64,000 bases of DNA from JALEFZ01 sp038527485 (lineage in GTDB: Bacteria; Bacteroidota; Bacteroidia; J057). The stretch is taken from assembly GCA_038527485.1 (NCBI GenBank), contig JBCBFT010000021.1:1-64000 (forward strand), written 5' to 3'. A program made the position numbers and the translations under genes. The notes beneath the pieces were generated by a model that did not search any database, had not been told where the DNA came from, and saw only the letters and a program-made list of their open reading frames with translations. Numbering within the stretch: the first letter of the stretch is position 1; each line of letters starts with the position of its first letter. Positions 23,822-33,841 of this stretch are shown piece by piece.

Positions 23822-25045
23822 ATGGAGCCTGTGAACATTCTTTCCCTAAAATTGATGAGCCGATATGTGCTGTTGGGTGTATGGATAAGTCTTTGGAGCT
23901 GCCAGTTAAAGCCACTACCTGATGCTGTGGTGCTTTCTGAGCAAGAGATTGATCTGTCTGAGGTAAGGGATTCTGCCCTACACGATCTGAAGAAGCTTTC
24001 TCATATGCATGTAGACACCACGCGCTTTCCACGTTCGTGGGATGGGAAGATGCAATCCTTGATTCTTGATCCTGACTACATTTGGACTTCGGGTTTTTAT
24101 GCAGGCTGTCTTTGGAAGGCCTACGCGATGACGGGCGATACTACTTGGCTTCCCAAGGCAAGGACCTACACTTGGGCGATGCGCCACCAAAGCCTGAATA
24201 GGAGTACCCACGATCTGGGATTTATGATCATGAATAGCTTTGGACAGGGAGTACTTTATGAAGAAAATACTGCCTGGGATTCTGTCTTGCTCACAGCGGC
24301 TCAAACCCTCAAAGAAAGATTTGTTCCTGCTGTAGGTGCCATCCAATCCTATGGTTCGCTGGAGGAGCGCATGTGCCCCGTGATTATTGATAATCTCATG
24401 AATTTGGAACTACTCTTTTGGGCGAGTAGACAAACAGGAGACACTACCTTTGCACATATAGCGGAGCTTCATGCAGATTTTAGTCTTCAAAATCATCAAC
24501 GTTCCGACGGGAGTATGATTCATATAGTCGTGTGGGACAAGGAAGAAAAAAAGTGGAATGACAATTTTGCTGGACAGGGAAAATCGGAGAATACTACCTG
24601 GAGCAGGGGGCAAGCATGGGCCATATATGGATTTGGTATGGTGTATCAGTATACAGGAGATGTACGCTTCTTGCATGCGGCACAGGCTGCCGCAGCTTAC
24701 TGGCTGAATCGACTGCCCAATCATGAGGTGCCATTTTGGGATTTTGACTTGGTAGCGGGAGACCCTCCTTTTCGAGATGCTTCGGCGGCAGCCATAGCGA
24801 CTGTCGGTTTGTTGCGACTAGCAGATTGGACAGACGATGCGCGTTATCGATCAGCAGCCCAGCAGACATTTATTCGATTGTCCCAAGCTCCATACAGAGA
24901 TTCGAGTGATCCCTTTATCCTCTCTCATGCTGTGGGTAGTGTCCCTCATGCGCACGATATAGATCGACCCTTGATCTACGCAGATTATTACTACTTGGAG
25001 GCTTTGGCTTATCTTCTGGAGAATGAAAAGAAGGCTCCATATTGA
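23822..25045 (+). CDS. GH88 unsaturated glucuronyl hydrolase
   Basis: A roughly 400-residue glycosidase that removes the 4,5-unsaturated uronic acid left on oligosaccharides by polysaccharide lyases, by enol-ether hydration. Family marks: WTSGFYAGCLWKAYAMTGD, the two catalytic/acidic sites in STHDLGFMIMNSFG and VIIDNLMNLELL, SENTTWSRGQAWAIYGFGMVY, and an RDASAAAIATVGLLRLA helix. It has a lipoprotein signal (ISLWSC). ATG 23822 is annotated; ATG 23855 (MSRYVLLGVWISLWSC) gives a more typical lipoprotein signal and may be the real start. No lyase or SusCD pair is nearby, so it works outside a local utilisation locus. Its 3' end overlaps the convergent comEC-like gene by 37 bp. Confidence 0.9.
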   Translation: MEPVNILSLKLMSRYVLLGVWISLWSCQLKPLPDAVVLSEQEIDLSEVRDSALHDLKKLSHMHVDTTRFPRSWDGKMQSLILDPDYIWTSGFYAGCLWKAYAMTGDTTWLPKARTYTWAMRHQSLNRSTHDLGFMIMNSFGQGVLYEENTAWDSVLLTAAQTLKERFVPAVGAIQSYGSLEERMCPVIIDNLMNLELLFWASRQTGDTTFAHIAELHADFSLQNHQRSDGSMIHIVVWDKEEKKWNDNFAGQGKSENTTWSRGQAWAIYGFGMVYQYTGDVRFLHAAQAAAAYWLNRLPNHEVPFWDFDLVAGDPPFRDASAAAIATVGLLRLADWTDDARYRSAAQQTFIRLSQAPYRDSSDPFILSHAVGSVPHAHDIDRPLIYADYYYLEALAYLLENEKKAPY

Positions 25046-26532
25046 GAGAAAAATAGGAAAGCAGCAGCAACTAATAACTGAATCATTAGTATCCCCAATG
25101 CCTCCCATGGCAAGATTGTGTCTTGAATCACTGCATGAGGACTTGAGGAGATCAGCTGAGCGATCAGATGGATGCATCGTATGCATAAAGTACAAGCTTG
25201 TGCCAATAAAGCGTTTAAACCAGGGATCCATATAAAGAGGATCGTCAGAAATCCTGTGAGTACAGCGCCGAATGCAAAAGCACTGACCAACACATTGCTC
25301 AGGAGAAAATAAGTTGGAAACTTGCCAAAATGGACCCAGATCAAGGGAGCAGTAGCCAAGGTCGCCACTAGCGTGACACCAATCCATCCATTGAGTATAT
25401 TGAGCAGTATATAATCGGATTGGAAATAGGCATCCAACGCAGGATATAAAGTCACGAGGGCCACTACAGCCGAGTAAGAAAGCTGGAAGCCCAAAGAAAA
25501 TACGACCGAAGGTTCCACCATCATCTGGATCAGGGCGGCTAGGGAAACGACATTGAGGATGACGTACCGCTCTCGCAACAAGCGCATCACCAGTATGGTC
25601 CCAAACATGAGTGTTGCTCGTACGACGGCAGGACTCGCGCCCGAGACAAACATATAGGCTAGCAGTAGCATCAAAATGACTCCTTGCTTGATCCGCTTTC
25701 CTCTTGGAAACCGATGGAGCCACATCAGTAAGAAATCCAGACAGAGAAAAATGATCCCCACATGAAGCCCTGATATGGCTAGGATGTGACTGATTCCCAC
25801 ATCTGAAAAAGCCTTTTTTGTATCTCGATCGAGAGCTGATCGGTCACCGAGTAGCATGGCCCTGGCGATATTTCCCGCTTCGACATCTACAAATAGTGCC
25901 TTTAGCCACTCTGAGAGATAGTTTTGCATCCACCAAGCTGCATATTTCCAGTCTTGATTGATACCATGTACACATCCTTGTTCTAGATATAGGCTATGAA
26001 GAATCCCTTCCCTTTGGAGATAGGTGCCATAGCCCTGGGAAGAAGTATACATCGTCGTCAGATAACCCCTCACTTGTATACTGTCATATTGCTGGAAGGT
26101 AAGTGTATCCTGTAGCTTGCACCTGAGGTCCAATTTTCCTTGAACTCGATGCCATTCTTTTTCTGACTGGTAAGCAAAAGCGTCTATCCATGCTTGTTTG
26201 CCATAGGGACTTTCTCGGACCCTTCCTGTCACCACGCCCATGATTTCTACCTCCTGGCAATTGATTGTCTCAAGAGATGGGGCTTGGGGCGATCTGAAGT
26301 CCAGTTGAGGCAGTGCAATGCCTATCCAGACGAAGAAAATAGCCAGTACGCTATGCTTGATAAGATCCCCTTGATAAAAGTGGGTGAACCGATAAGAAAA
26401 TATCCATAGAAGGAGAAAGAGTAGGGGAATGAGGAGAAAGTACCCTCCCATTTTTAGGTAAGGACTCAAGCATATGCCTGAGAAGATGTGCAAAGCAACA
26501 AAAAATAAGGGCGCGCGGGCGATCAGTTTCAT
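25009..26532 (-). CDS. ComEC/Rec2-family DNA uptake channel, short form
   Basis: A 507-residue polytopic membrane protein. It has an N-terminal membrane pair, a DUF4131-type OB-like periplasmic domain (about 95-190: EVEIMGVVTGRVRES...), and the Competence domain with the hallmark HILAISGLHVGI (about 250) and FVSGASPAVVRATLM. In transformation ComEC conducts single-stranded DNA into the cytoplasm. The C-terminal metallo-beta-lactamase domain found in many ComEC proteins is absent: the chain stops after the last hydrophobic helix. The predicted membrane core appears complete. The gene converges with and overlaps the GH88 gene. Confidence 0.88.
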   Translation of the reverse strand: MKLIARAPLFFVALHIFSGICLSPYLKMGGYFLLIPLLFLLLWIFSYRFTHFYQGDLIKHSVLAIFFVWIGIALPQLDFRSPQAPSLETINCQEVEIMGVVTGRVRESPYGKQAWIDAFAYQSEKEWHRVQGKLDLRCKLQDTLTFQQYDSIQVRGYLTTMYTSSQGYGTYLQREGILHSLYLEQGCVHGINQDWKYAAWWMQNYLSEWLKALFVDVEAGNIARAMLLGDRSALDRDTKKAFSDVGISHILAISGLHVGIIFLCLDFLLMWLHRFPRGKRIKQGVILMLLLAYMFVSGASPAVVRATLMFGTILVMRLLRERYVILNVVSLAALIQMMVEPSVVFSLGFQLSYSAVVALVTLYPALDAYFQSDYILLNILNGWIGVTLVATLATAPLIWVHFGKFPTYFLLSNVLVSAFAFGAVLTGFLTILFIWIPGLNALLAQACTLCIRCIHLIAQLISSSPHAVIQDTILPWEALGILMIQLLVAAAFLFFSQYGAFFSFSRR

Positions 26533-26705
26533 GGGTGATGAGCAATATTCCTCTGAATATCTACAGCATGATGGAGGATTCGATGGAAAAGTGAGAGGAA
26601 AAGTTGTGTGTTAACTTCAGGTACAAGGGAAATAGATAAAGAGAAAAAGCCGAATAGCAGCGTTTGGAAGTAGAGATTTTTTTGGAAAAAAGAAAGGAAA
26701 AGTAA

Positions 26706-26739
26706 AAAAGGCCAAGGGAAAAATATCCCCTGACCTTTT
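26706..26739 (-). terminator. Intrinsic terminator after the ABC exporter genes
   Basis: On the minus strand a 12-13-bp stem (AAAAGGTCAGGG / CCTTGGCCTTTT, two G-U pairs), 27 bp past the stop of the second ABC gene, running into a T-rich tail. Confidence 0.75.
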
Positions 26740-26765
26740 GTGATAAACGATATGCTACTCTGTAC

Positions 26766-28559
26766 TTACTGCATCGCGCGTGCCTGCTGAGTATACAGCT
26801 GGTGATAGTGCCCTTTGAGCTTGAGCAGCTCCTCGTGACTTCCATCCTCGATGACTTTGCCATGGTCCACCACCAGGATACGATCGCAATTACGGATCGT
26901 AGACAGACGGTGGGCGACCACGATGGCGGTTCGATCTTCGATCATACGGTTGATGCCTTGCTGCACCTGTAGCTCCGCTAGCGTATCTACCGACGAAGTC
27001 GCCTCATCCATGATCAGGATCGCAGGATCTTTGAGCAAAGCCCGAGCAAAGGAGATCAACTGACGTTCGCCAGCGGAGAAATTATTCCCTTCCTCTCCGA
27101 CCTGCTCATCCAGCCGATGTGCATAGTCTCCCAGTCCGATCAGGTCAAGTGCTGCTTTGATCTCTTCATCAGTCGCACCCAATTTTCCATAAGCCAGATT
27201 TTCACGCAGTGTACCCGAAAATAAGTGGGGTGTCTGTAATATCACGCCTAGCTGCTCCCGATAGCTATCTAAGCTTCGCTGGCGGTAATCCACTCCGTCG
27301 ATGCGAAGTTCGCCATTGACAGGCTCATAGAAGCGCGCAATCAAGCTAGAAAGCGTTGTCTTGCCACTTCCTGTAGTGCCTACAAGTGCGACAGACTGAC
27401 CCGCAGGGATGTGCAGGTTGAAGTTCTGGAAAATAGGTTTGTCAGGTTTGTAGTGGAAATCCATCTCTACAAATGCGATGTCACCCTTTATTTTACCAAA
27501 ATCATCTACCTCTCCCTCATCCTTAATGGCAACAGGTTCATCTATCAAAGAAAAGATCCGTTCCCCAGCCGAGAGACTGTCCTGCGCCATGGTATAGTAC
27601 CGCGTGATGTCAAAAATCGGCTCAAAAATCATACGTGCATACAGAAAGAATGCAGCCAAAGTACCAATTGTGATGCCTGTCTCTGCTGTCAGAGCCAAGT
27701 GTCCACCAAAGTAGATGACCAGTGCAGCAGCAATCGATCCTGTGAATACTACAATGGGATTATACAAAGCTGAAAAGAAAGAGGCTTTATAAACCGAATG
27801 TCGAAATGTCTCTGTCACATCATCAAAACCTTGTGCCGAACGATGCTCCTGGACGGTGGTCTTATTGACTTCGGCCCCATTGATATGCTCGGTCATATAA
27901 GCGGCCATCTGGCTGTATGTCTTGCGCGCTTTGCGAGAATATCCCAGCAGAAGCAGGCGCACCCTTACAGCCAGAAAAAGGAGAATCGGAATCACCAACA
28001 GTACACTTAGCGAAAGCTTCCAGTTGATGGCAATCATGGTCGTCATACTGACGATGATCATGAACACACCAAAAAGGAGATCTACAATCCCCCAAGATAT
28101 GACGCGTGCTACTTTGTTGACATCTGAAGTCAGGCGAATGGCCAAGTGCCCAATGGCCGACTTGTCATAGAAAGCGTAGGGTAGCCGCTGGAGCTTGCGA
28201 AACATTTGATTCCTCAGATCAAATATGACATACTCCTGTAGCCTTCCCGCCGCATAGATAAAAGCAGCGATGGCGAAGCCTTCTACCAGGAATATACCGA
28301 GAAAACCCGCACCAAAGAGCCAGAAACCACTAGTCTGTGTATTGCCTGTCGTTTGATAGGTCTCGACTACAGGCGTAATCCAGGTGTCGATGTATTGTCT
28401 CCACATCCAAGGAATGGCGGCATCAGCTGCAGCAGTAACCAGTGCACCCAAAACCAGGAGCACCACCCACTTTTTGTATTGAAACGCCATGGAAAAAATC
28501 CGGCGTAAGAAGGGCCACAAGGCCCGTTTCTTCTGAAAATCTGTATCTTCTATGTACAT
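26766..28559 (-). CDS. ABC exporter half-transporter, catalytic subunit
   Basis: A 597-residue MsbA/LmrA-type half-transporter: a type-1 exporter membrane domain with six helices (about 25-320), then a nucleotide-binding domain with Walker A GTTGSGKTT, Q-loop QTPHLF, signature FSAGERQL, Walker B plus catalytic Glu in ILIMDEATSSVD, and the switch His in VVAHRLST. The signature departs from LSGGQ. Partner of the next gene upstream (88-bp gap, same strand); together they would form a heterodimer exporting a lipid, peptide or drug. The catalytic Glu is in this subunit while the partner lacks it, so the split of roles resembles TM287/288 or BmrCD. Confidence 0.93.
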   Translation of the reverse strand: MYIEDTDFQKKRALWPFLRRIFSMAFQYKKWVVLLVLGALVTAAADAAIPWMWRQYIDTWITPVVETYQTTGNTQTSGFWLFGAGFLGIFLVEGFAIAAFIYAAGRLQEYVIFDLRNQMFRKLQRLPYAFYDKSAIGHLAIRLTSDVNKVARVISWGIVDLLFGVFMIIVSMTTMIAINWKLSLSVLLVIPILLFLAVRVRLLLLGYSRKARKTYSQMAAYMTEHINGAEVNKTTVQEHRSAQGFDDVTETFRHSVYKASFFSALYNPIVVFTGSIAAALVIYFGGHLALTAETGITIGTLAAFFLYARMIFEPIFDITRYYTMAQDSLSAGERIFSLIDEPVAIKDEGEVDDFGKIKGDIAFVEMDFHYKPDKPIFQNFNLHIPAGQSVALVGTTGSGKTTLSSLIARFYEPVNGELRIDGVDYRQRSLDSYREQLGVILQTPHLFSGTLRENLAYGKLGATDEEIKAALDLIGLGDYAHRLDEQVGEEGNNFSAGERQLISFARALLKDPAILIMDEATSSVDTLAELQVQQGINRMIEDRTAIVVAHRLSTIRNCDRILVVDHGKVIEDGSHEELLKLKGHYHQLYTQQARAMQ

Positions 28560-28647
28560 CTTGCTTGAGATTGGGAGAAATGAAGGAAAAATGAGACTGA
28601 ATACTCATACTTTTGGTCTGAAGTCTCCAGTCGATCGTCTCAAAGTC

Positions 28648-30471
28648 TCACTTAAGTATTTCAGCTTCGACAGCCGTCTGGATCTGGTGGATCTCCCGAT
28701 AGTAGCCATGTACTTTGTGGAGTTCCTCATGCGTGCCTTCTTGTACAATTTGTCCTTCATCCAGAACCAGGATGCGGTCTGCTTGCTGGATGGAGGTGAT
28801 ACGGTGCGACAAGATGAAAGCCGTTTTATCACGGAGTGAATCCTGAATGGCCTGAAAAAGGGCTTGCTCGGTCTCCGTATCCAGTGCAGAGGTGATATCA
28901 TCTAGAATCAACATCTGCGGAGCAGGCAAAAGCGTCCGGGCTAGCGCGACTCTCTGCTTCTGTCCCCCAGATAAGGTGACGCCTTTTTCTCCTACCATGG
29001 TCTCATACCCGTCGGTAAACAGATTGGAGATCTCACTAAACTGTGCGACTTGCGCTGCTTCCATGACATCTTCCAAAGGACTTTCAGGTTTTGCGTAAGC
29101 GATGTTGTCCTTGATGGTGGTAGAGAACAAGAAAGCCTTTTGTAAGGCTAGACCGATCTGCTCGCGCAGGAAGTCGGGGGCGTAGCTATCCAGCGGTTTA
29201 CCGTCCAGATAGATCTGTCCCTTTTGAGGCTTATACAAGGCAAGCAATAGCTTGATCAATGTCGATTTACCTGCACCCGTAGGACCCACAAAAGCAATCT
29301 TTTCACCTGCCCGTACTTCGAAGGATACATCTTTGAGCACCCATTCGTCTGTCGGCTTGTAGCGGAAATATACATGCTCGAATCGCAAATGTCCCTTGAG
29401 CTTTTCGGGCTTCTCGCCAGCTTTGGATTCGACCTTTGCGTCCTCTATCTCACGAAGACGTTCCATCGCTACTGTAGCGATACCCAGCTCAGAGAGGGTA
29501 CGTCCCAACTGACGCATCGGCCATGCGACCATACCCAGATAGGAGTAGCTACTCAGAAGCTCTCCAACACTCATTTCACCCTTCATCGCAAAGTAACCTC
29601 CCGCGATGATCGAGACAGATATCTGGAGAAAGCCCAAAAAGTCCGAGAGCGGCCAGAAAAAGGTATGGAGGACATTTTGTCGGAGGCCCATGCCTCGCTT
29701 TTTTTCATTTTGATCGTAAAACTTTTCTATTTCATAGTCTTGATTGTTGTAGGCGATCACTGTGCGGATGCCGTTGAGATTTTCTTGTACGAGATTGTTG
29801 AGCTTATCTTGCTCTTCTTCGTGTTCTTTCCAGATCTTTCTTTCCTTTTTGAAGAATAGATAAGATGAAATACCAATCAATGGAGATACCGTAAGACATA
29901 TCAGGGCATACTCCCAATTGATCATGGCAATCAGGGTAAAGCCAAAGATGAAGATGGTCACGATGCGAATCAGATTGATGATTTGCCCTTTGAGGAAACC
30001 TCTGACGGTATCGACATCACCCGTGATCCTTTGGATCAACTCACCTCTTGTAGTGGTGGTAAAATAGCTGAGTGGGAGCTGTTGAACGTGGTCAAATAGC
30101 CTGTCACGTAGTCCTTTACCTGCTTTTTCTGCGCACCAAGCTTTGAGTGCATCAGAAGAAAAAAGCAGGCCGCCACGCATCAGGGCGATCACAACATACA
30201 TCAGGGCAACTCCTAGGAGGAGGCTGCCTAAGTTTGCGACATCTAGTGGAGGAAGCAGGTTGAGAAGGGCCGAAGCTACAGCGTCAGGATCTTCATTGCC
30301 AAGACTTGCATCAGATGCGCCGAGTACCACCACATGGTCGATGGTGATTTGTAGGATTTTGGGTTCCAGACTCCTAAATGCAATGGAGAGCATAAGGAGC
30401 AGGGCTGACATGAGGTACAGCTTTTGGTACCTGCCGAGCAAGCCAAAAAGTTTTCGAATAGCATTGATCAT
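28648..30471 (-). CDS. ABC exporter half-transporter, degenerate-site subunit
   Basis: A 607-residue half-transporter, the first gene of the pair. Membrane domain about 20-330 with an extra periplasmic insert near residues 50-75; nucleotide-binding domain with Walker A GPTGAGKST, canonical signature LSGGQKQR and the sequence LILDDITSALD, in which the catalytic Glu after Walker B is Asp, followed by ILSHRITS (switch His present). By comparison with characterised heterodimers, this makes one composite ATP site degenerate. Substrate unknown; neighbours give no clue. Confidence 0.93.
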   Translation of the reverse strand: MINAIRKLFGLLGRYQKLYLMSALLLMLSIAFRSLEPKILQITIDHVVVLGASDASLGNEDPDAVASALLNLLPPLDVANLGSLLLGVALMYVVIALMRGGLLFSSDALKAWCAEKAGKGLRDRLFDHVQQLPLSYFTTTTRGELIQRITGDVDTVRGFLKGQIINLIRIVTIFIFGFTLIAMINWEYALICLTVSPLIGISSYLFFKKERKIWKEHEEEQDKLNNLVQENLNGIRTVIAYNNQDYEIEKFYDQNEKKRGMGLRQNVLHTFFWPLSDFLGFLQISVSIIAGGYFAMKGEMSVGELLSSYSYLGMVAWPMRQLGRTLSELGIATVAMERLREIEDAKVESKAGEKPEKLKGHLRFEHVYFRYKPTDEWVLKDVSFEVRAGEKIAFVGPTGAGKSTLIKLLLALYKPQKGQIYLDGKPLDSYAPDFLREQIGLALQKAFLFSTTIKDNIAYAKPESPLEDVMEAAQVAQFSEISNLFTDGYETMVGEKGVTLSGGQKQRVALARTLLPAPQMLILDDITSALDTETEQALFQAIQDSLRDKTAFILSHRITSIQQADRILVLDEGQIVQEGTHEELHKVHGYYREIHQIQTAVEAEILK

Positions 30472-30815
30472 GGGTATAGGTTTTATTTCCTAACCCACCG
30501 TACGATAGGGAATATATCCCAGGTGTAGAGAGATGGAGTTGACTTGAGAAAAGTATATGAGGGACAGAAGTGTACGGAGCCTAACTACTTGTGTTACAGT
30601 CCCAATATTAACAAAGTATTAAGGATGCACAAAAATGGGCTCTTGTACAGGGGAAAATTGCGAAAGGTGGGGAAAGAAAAAGAGAGAGGAGGTCGTGATT
30701 GCCTAAGATGCTTAGCTACGCTTGAACGTGGGATCTTTCAAACAAAAAACCAGCAGATGATCACATGTGGAGGAGAGTGGATGATCTGCTGGTCTTTTGG
30801 ATAAAAAAAGATTCC
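30472..30815. other. Intergenic with one terminator
   Basis: The spacer between the ABC operon and the DUF433 gene; holds the terminator at 30749-30793 and presumably the ABC promoter. The plus-strand open frame here is not convincing. Confidence 0.5.
30749..30793 (-). terminator. Intrinsic terminator after the DUF433 gene
   Basis: On the minus strand ACCAGCAGAT pairs with ATCTGCTGGT, followed by TTTTTGTTTG, 23 bp past the stop of the DUF433 gene. Confidence 0.75.
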
Positions 30816-31022
30816 CTAAAAGTTGGCCATACGCGCTGCATACATCAAGCAGGCTTGGATATCTTCGGCTTCTAAAAAGGGAAACTGAGAAAGAAGCTCG
30901 TCCGTACTTTTTCCCCCGGCCAGCAACTCAAGGATCTGACTTACGGTCAGCTGTTGATTGCGTACGGTAGGCCGCCCGTTGCACACTTCAGGATTAAGTG
31001 TGATTCTGTTTAATACCTCCAT
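30816..31022 (-). CDS. DUF433 protein (antitoxin-like)
   Basis: A 68-residue DUF433 domain: RITLNPEVCNGRPTVRNQQL, TVSQILELLAGGKSTDELL and FPFLEAEDIQACLMYAA, the usual order of a winged-helix DNA-binding module. In many bacteria DUF433 proteins are VapB45-like antitoxins paired with a PIN-like DUF5615 toxin directly downstream. Here a terminator follows at once and no toxin gene is present on either side, so it stands alone. Confidence 0.88.
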   Translation of the reverse strand: MEVLNRITLNPEVCNGRPTVRNQQLTVSQILELLAGGKSTDELLSQFPFLEAEDIQACLMYAARMANF

Positions 31023-31216
31023 ATGTTTTCGTTTTTGAAATAAATATATAAACTTTTATGAGAAAAGAAATCACATAAATATTAGATCTTATATTTTTGA
31101 TTAAATACACTGAAAATCAGACGAATGTTTGCTAAAAAATCAAATTATATGCGATTTTCTTATGATATTTTCTGTATATATGAAATAATTTATGTCCATA
31201 TTTATAAAAATCCAAA

Positions 31217-32734
31217 TTAGGGGAGTACTTTGAAGGTAAGATATTCATTGTCAAATCTTCTGAGCATCACCAACAGAGACATACACAAAATGAAAAAGAT
31301 GTTCGTAGGAGGAGAGACGAGCGTAGGCTGTGCATAGTTACTGAGAATCAGAAACATCATGGAAGCTAAGATAGCTACATACCACACTTTTAAAAGAGGA
31401 CTGACAGTCCGAAAGTAGTTGCGAACACCTACAGCCAAAATCAGAAATAGGAATCCACAATAGATCAACAGTCCCAACCAGCCCGTCTCAATACCAATCT
31501 GAACGAATCCACTATCTGTAGGATACTGGGAAAGTAAGGTATAAGGAGAGAATCTTTGTCCGCGTTTGCCTGTGGTCCCCAATCCCGCACCGATCGGATG
31601 ATCCTGTATGTCTTGCTGCACAAAGTCTTGATTGCGCTCCCTCTCCTGAAAAGACAAAGCCTCCATAGGACTGGTCGTAGTTTGAAAACGTGAAAAGATG
31701 GGATGCTCCAAGGGACCAAACATGATCAGCGCCCAAATTGCTGCCACAGCTACTCCGCCCCCCATCCATAGTTTGGAAGGTCTGAGGAATAGGCCGAATC
31801 CCACAGCCAGCGGAAATACCAGAAAAGCTGTACGTGTACCTGACAAAAGTAAGGCAACCAACATCAACCCTATGCTCCCAGCAAGACTGAGCCGCTGCCA
31901 AGTCTTGAGATTGGGGATGCGCAGGAGCCCCATGGCCAAAATTGCACTGGCGCCCATGATGACACCCATCGAACCTGGATCTGCGAAGAAGGAGAATTTT
32001 CTGTACCGTCCCTGAATAAAAATACGCTCAATATTCGGCACTTCTCGTAGCACCCATTCCTTCTCAAAAGCTTGTAAGCCTACGATCTCCTGAAAGATGG
32101 CATAAAGTGCACCCAGTACCACAATACCCAGCCAGATCTTGATCATGAGGCTGACATGTCGCATGTGCGTGAGGGCGTACAGCGGAATGAAAAATAGGAA
32201 GAATCGACTCGCCGTATCACGTATGGCATAAAACCACGCCACTTGACTAGGTGCTGCATAATTGAATAGCTCTACTACATTGTACCCGAACCAAACGAAA
32301 ATGGCGAGACTGATGATATGCTGAGCAGGCGCCCATTTGTGCTGACGTATCTGTTTGATGAAGAGGCCGAAGAGCATGAAAATGATGGATGCATCTAGAA
32401 ATAATCCTAGAGGAATAGTCCCTGTGAATCGCTTGATCCCCATGAGGAGTAAAGCCGCCACCATGCAAAGGTATATCCCAAACCGCAGGTTGAACATGGC
32501 ACCCATCAATAAGGGAAACATGAAGAGAGAAACGAGGAGTACGGCACCCGAAACCCATCCAAATGTACCGATTTGCCAAGCCATGACCATCGACAAGCAA
32601 GTCAATAACAAGTAGCCTATGGGTGTTTCTAGCTTGTACCGAATCACCTGATCCTTGATCCACTGCCTCAAAGACAAGGAAGGGGGATCTGATGTGGGTT
32701 TTTCGTCGGAAACATGAAAAAGAAAGGGTTGCAT
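31217..32734 (-). CDS. O-antigen ligase/polymerase-family membrane protein
   Basis: A 505-residue protein with about 12 membrane helices and a large periplasmic loop between later helices (about 335-425, IFSRFQTTTSPMEALSFQER ... DHPIGAGLGTTG), the layout of Wzy/WaaL-type O-antigen ligases; the HPIGAGLGT segment is a family mark. It would join or polymerise an undecaprenyl-linked glycan at the outer face of the inner membrane. No glycosyltransferases flank it, so its product is unknown. Confidence 0.78.
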   Translation of the reverse strand: MQPFLFHVSDEKPTSDPPSLSLRQWIKDQVIRYKLETPIGYLLLTCLSMVMAWQIGTFGWVSGAVLLVSLFMFPLLMGAMFNLRFGIYLCMVAALLLMGIKRFTGTIPLGLFLDASIIFMLFGLFIKQIRQHKWAPAQHIISLAIFVWFGYNVVELFNYAAPSQVAWFYAIRDTASRFFLFFIPLYALTHMRHVSLMIKIWLGIVVLGALYAIFQEIVGLQAFEKEWVLREVPNIERIFIQGRYRKFSFFADPGSMGVIMGASAILAMGLLRIPNLKTWQRLSLAGSIGLMLVALLLSGTRTAFLVFPLAVGFGLFLRPSKLWMGGGVAVAAIWALIMFGPLEHPIFSRFQTTTSPMEALSFQERERNQDFVQQDIQDHPIGAGLGTTGKRGQRFSPYTLLSQYPTDSGFVQIGIETGWLGLLIYCGFLFLILAVGVRNYFRTVSPLLKVWYVAILASMMFLILSNYAQPTLVSPPTNIFFILCMSLLVMLRRFDNEYLTFKVLP

Positions 32735-33841
32735 GTAAGTTCTTCGTTTCTGTCTGGCACCAGCCCACAGACGCGAAGCACAAGCCAGTTGTCACCTAAG
32801 ACGACATCTGATGGGGGATTGGTGGGGTGTTGGGTTTGAGTAAGAGTAAAGGTACAGATTTTCAATTAACCTGTAAGTGATAGGTTCAGAAAGGGGGGGC
32901 ATGTTGGGGAATTCATTGCCTCTATGGGCTTTCATCTTGCCTTGAGGGATGTAGAGGAATGGGTGCTTTTCCTTTTACAATACCTTCCAGATGAAAGTTT
33001 TATCTTCTGAACGTATGATTATCTCGAATGTAAAAGATCAGGAATGAAAGTTGAAACGCCTTATTCCTTTGGTCTATGCGCAGGCTAGAAAAATACGATC
33101 TTCGTAAAGAAGCCCAGACAAATCAGCATACAAAAGCCCAGTACCATTTTTTCGTGTACACGCTCTGTAGCTGTCAAGACATATTCTCTTTTTCTGGGAG
33201 CGAATGGATTCTTCATCTTAGTTATTTTCTCTTAGTTGTGTCACTCATTGACAGTACATATATACTGCTTTTTGAAAGGGAAAATCAGGAAGGGATAAGT
33301 AGCGGTCTAAATTGAGGGACGAGCCGATGAATGTATCACATGATTGGATTTTGCTCGAAAAGTCTAGACTTTTAAAACGTACGAAATCTTTATTTTATAT
33401 TAGAATTACTGATTTGCGTTTATCTTGATGATCAGTAGGGAAATAGCAACTCAAGGGGCATGCATGGCCTTAATAAATTATTTCTACAAAATAAAGATTC
33501 TCTCTCGTCTGTAGAGACGCGATAAATTGAGGTCTCTAAATTGAAAATGAATTTTATCTAAATGCATTCGTGATGATCACAAATGAATGTGAAGGAAAGT
33601 TAGCGAACCATTGAGGTGACACCTTTCGTCTTATGTGCTATTTACCCGTGCTTTCAAATGTATGAACTTGGAGATAATTGTTATTTCTTTGCGTAGGTCA
33701 TCAACCAAGATTTTACAGACTAAGAGGAGAAGAATAAGGCAAAGTGAGGATGGACGTATTAAAAACGAATGATATGTAGTATCTTGAGTCTCTTGGATAA
33801 AATTTAACTTCCCCTAGACAGATCAACCAGGATTAAGATTC
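32735..33841. other. 1.1-kb intergenic region without a convincing gene
   Basis: AT-rich. The plus-strand frame at 33076-33315 has no family features. The region carries the dispersed element at 33511-33600. It separates the divergent ligase-like and acyltransferase genes and is the longest gene-free stretch of the window. Confidence 0.5.
33511..33600. repeat. Dispersed ~90-bp element with GTAGAGACG hairpin, copy A
   Basis: It opens with GTAGAGACGCGATAAATTGA, a decayed hairpin, and continues through TATCTAAATGCATTCGTGAT. The same order of blocks recurs at 48628-48715, and the hairpin part at 62492-62520. No coding capacity. Confidence 0.65.

Noticed and set aside
24851..25723. 290-codon minus-strand frame
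   Set aside because: Overlaps the comEC-like gene in another frame of the same strand and has odd composition; comEC motifs are in the accepted frame.
27411..27773. Plus-strand frame as a gene
   Set aside because: It lies wholly antisense to the ABC transporter gene at 26766-28559, whose motifs are intact; a shadow frame.
29374..29859. 161-codon plus-strand frame
   Set aside because: Antisense to the conserved ABC membrane/NBD gene 28648-30471; no family features.
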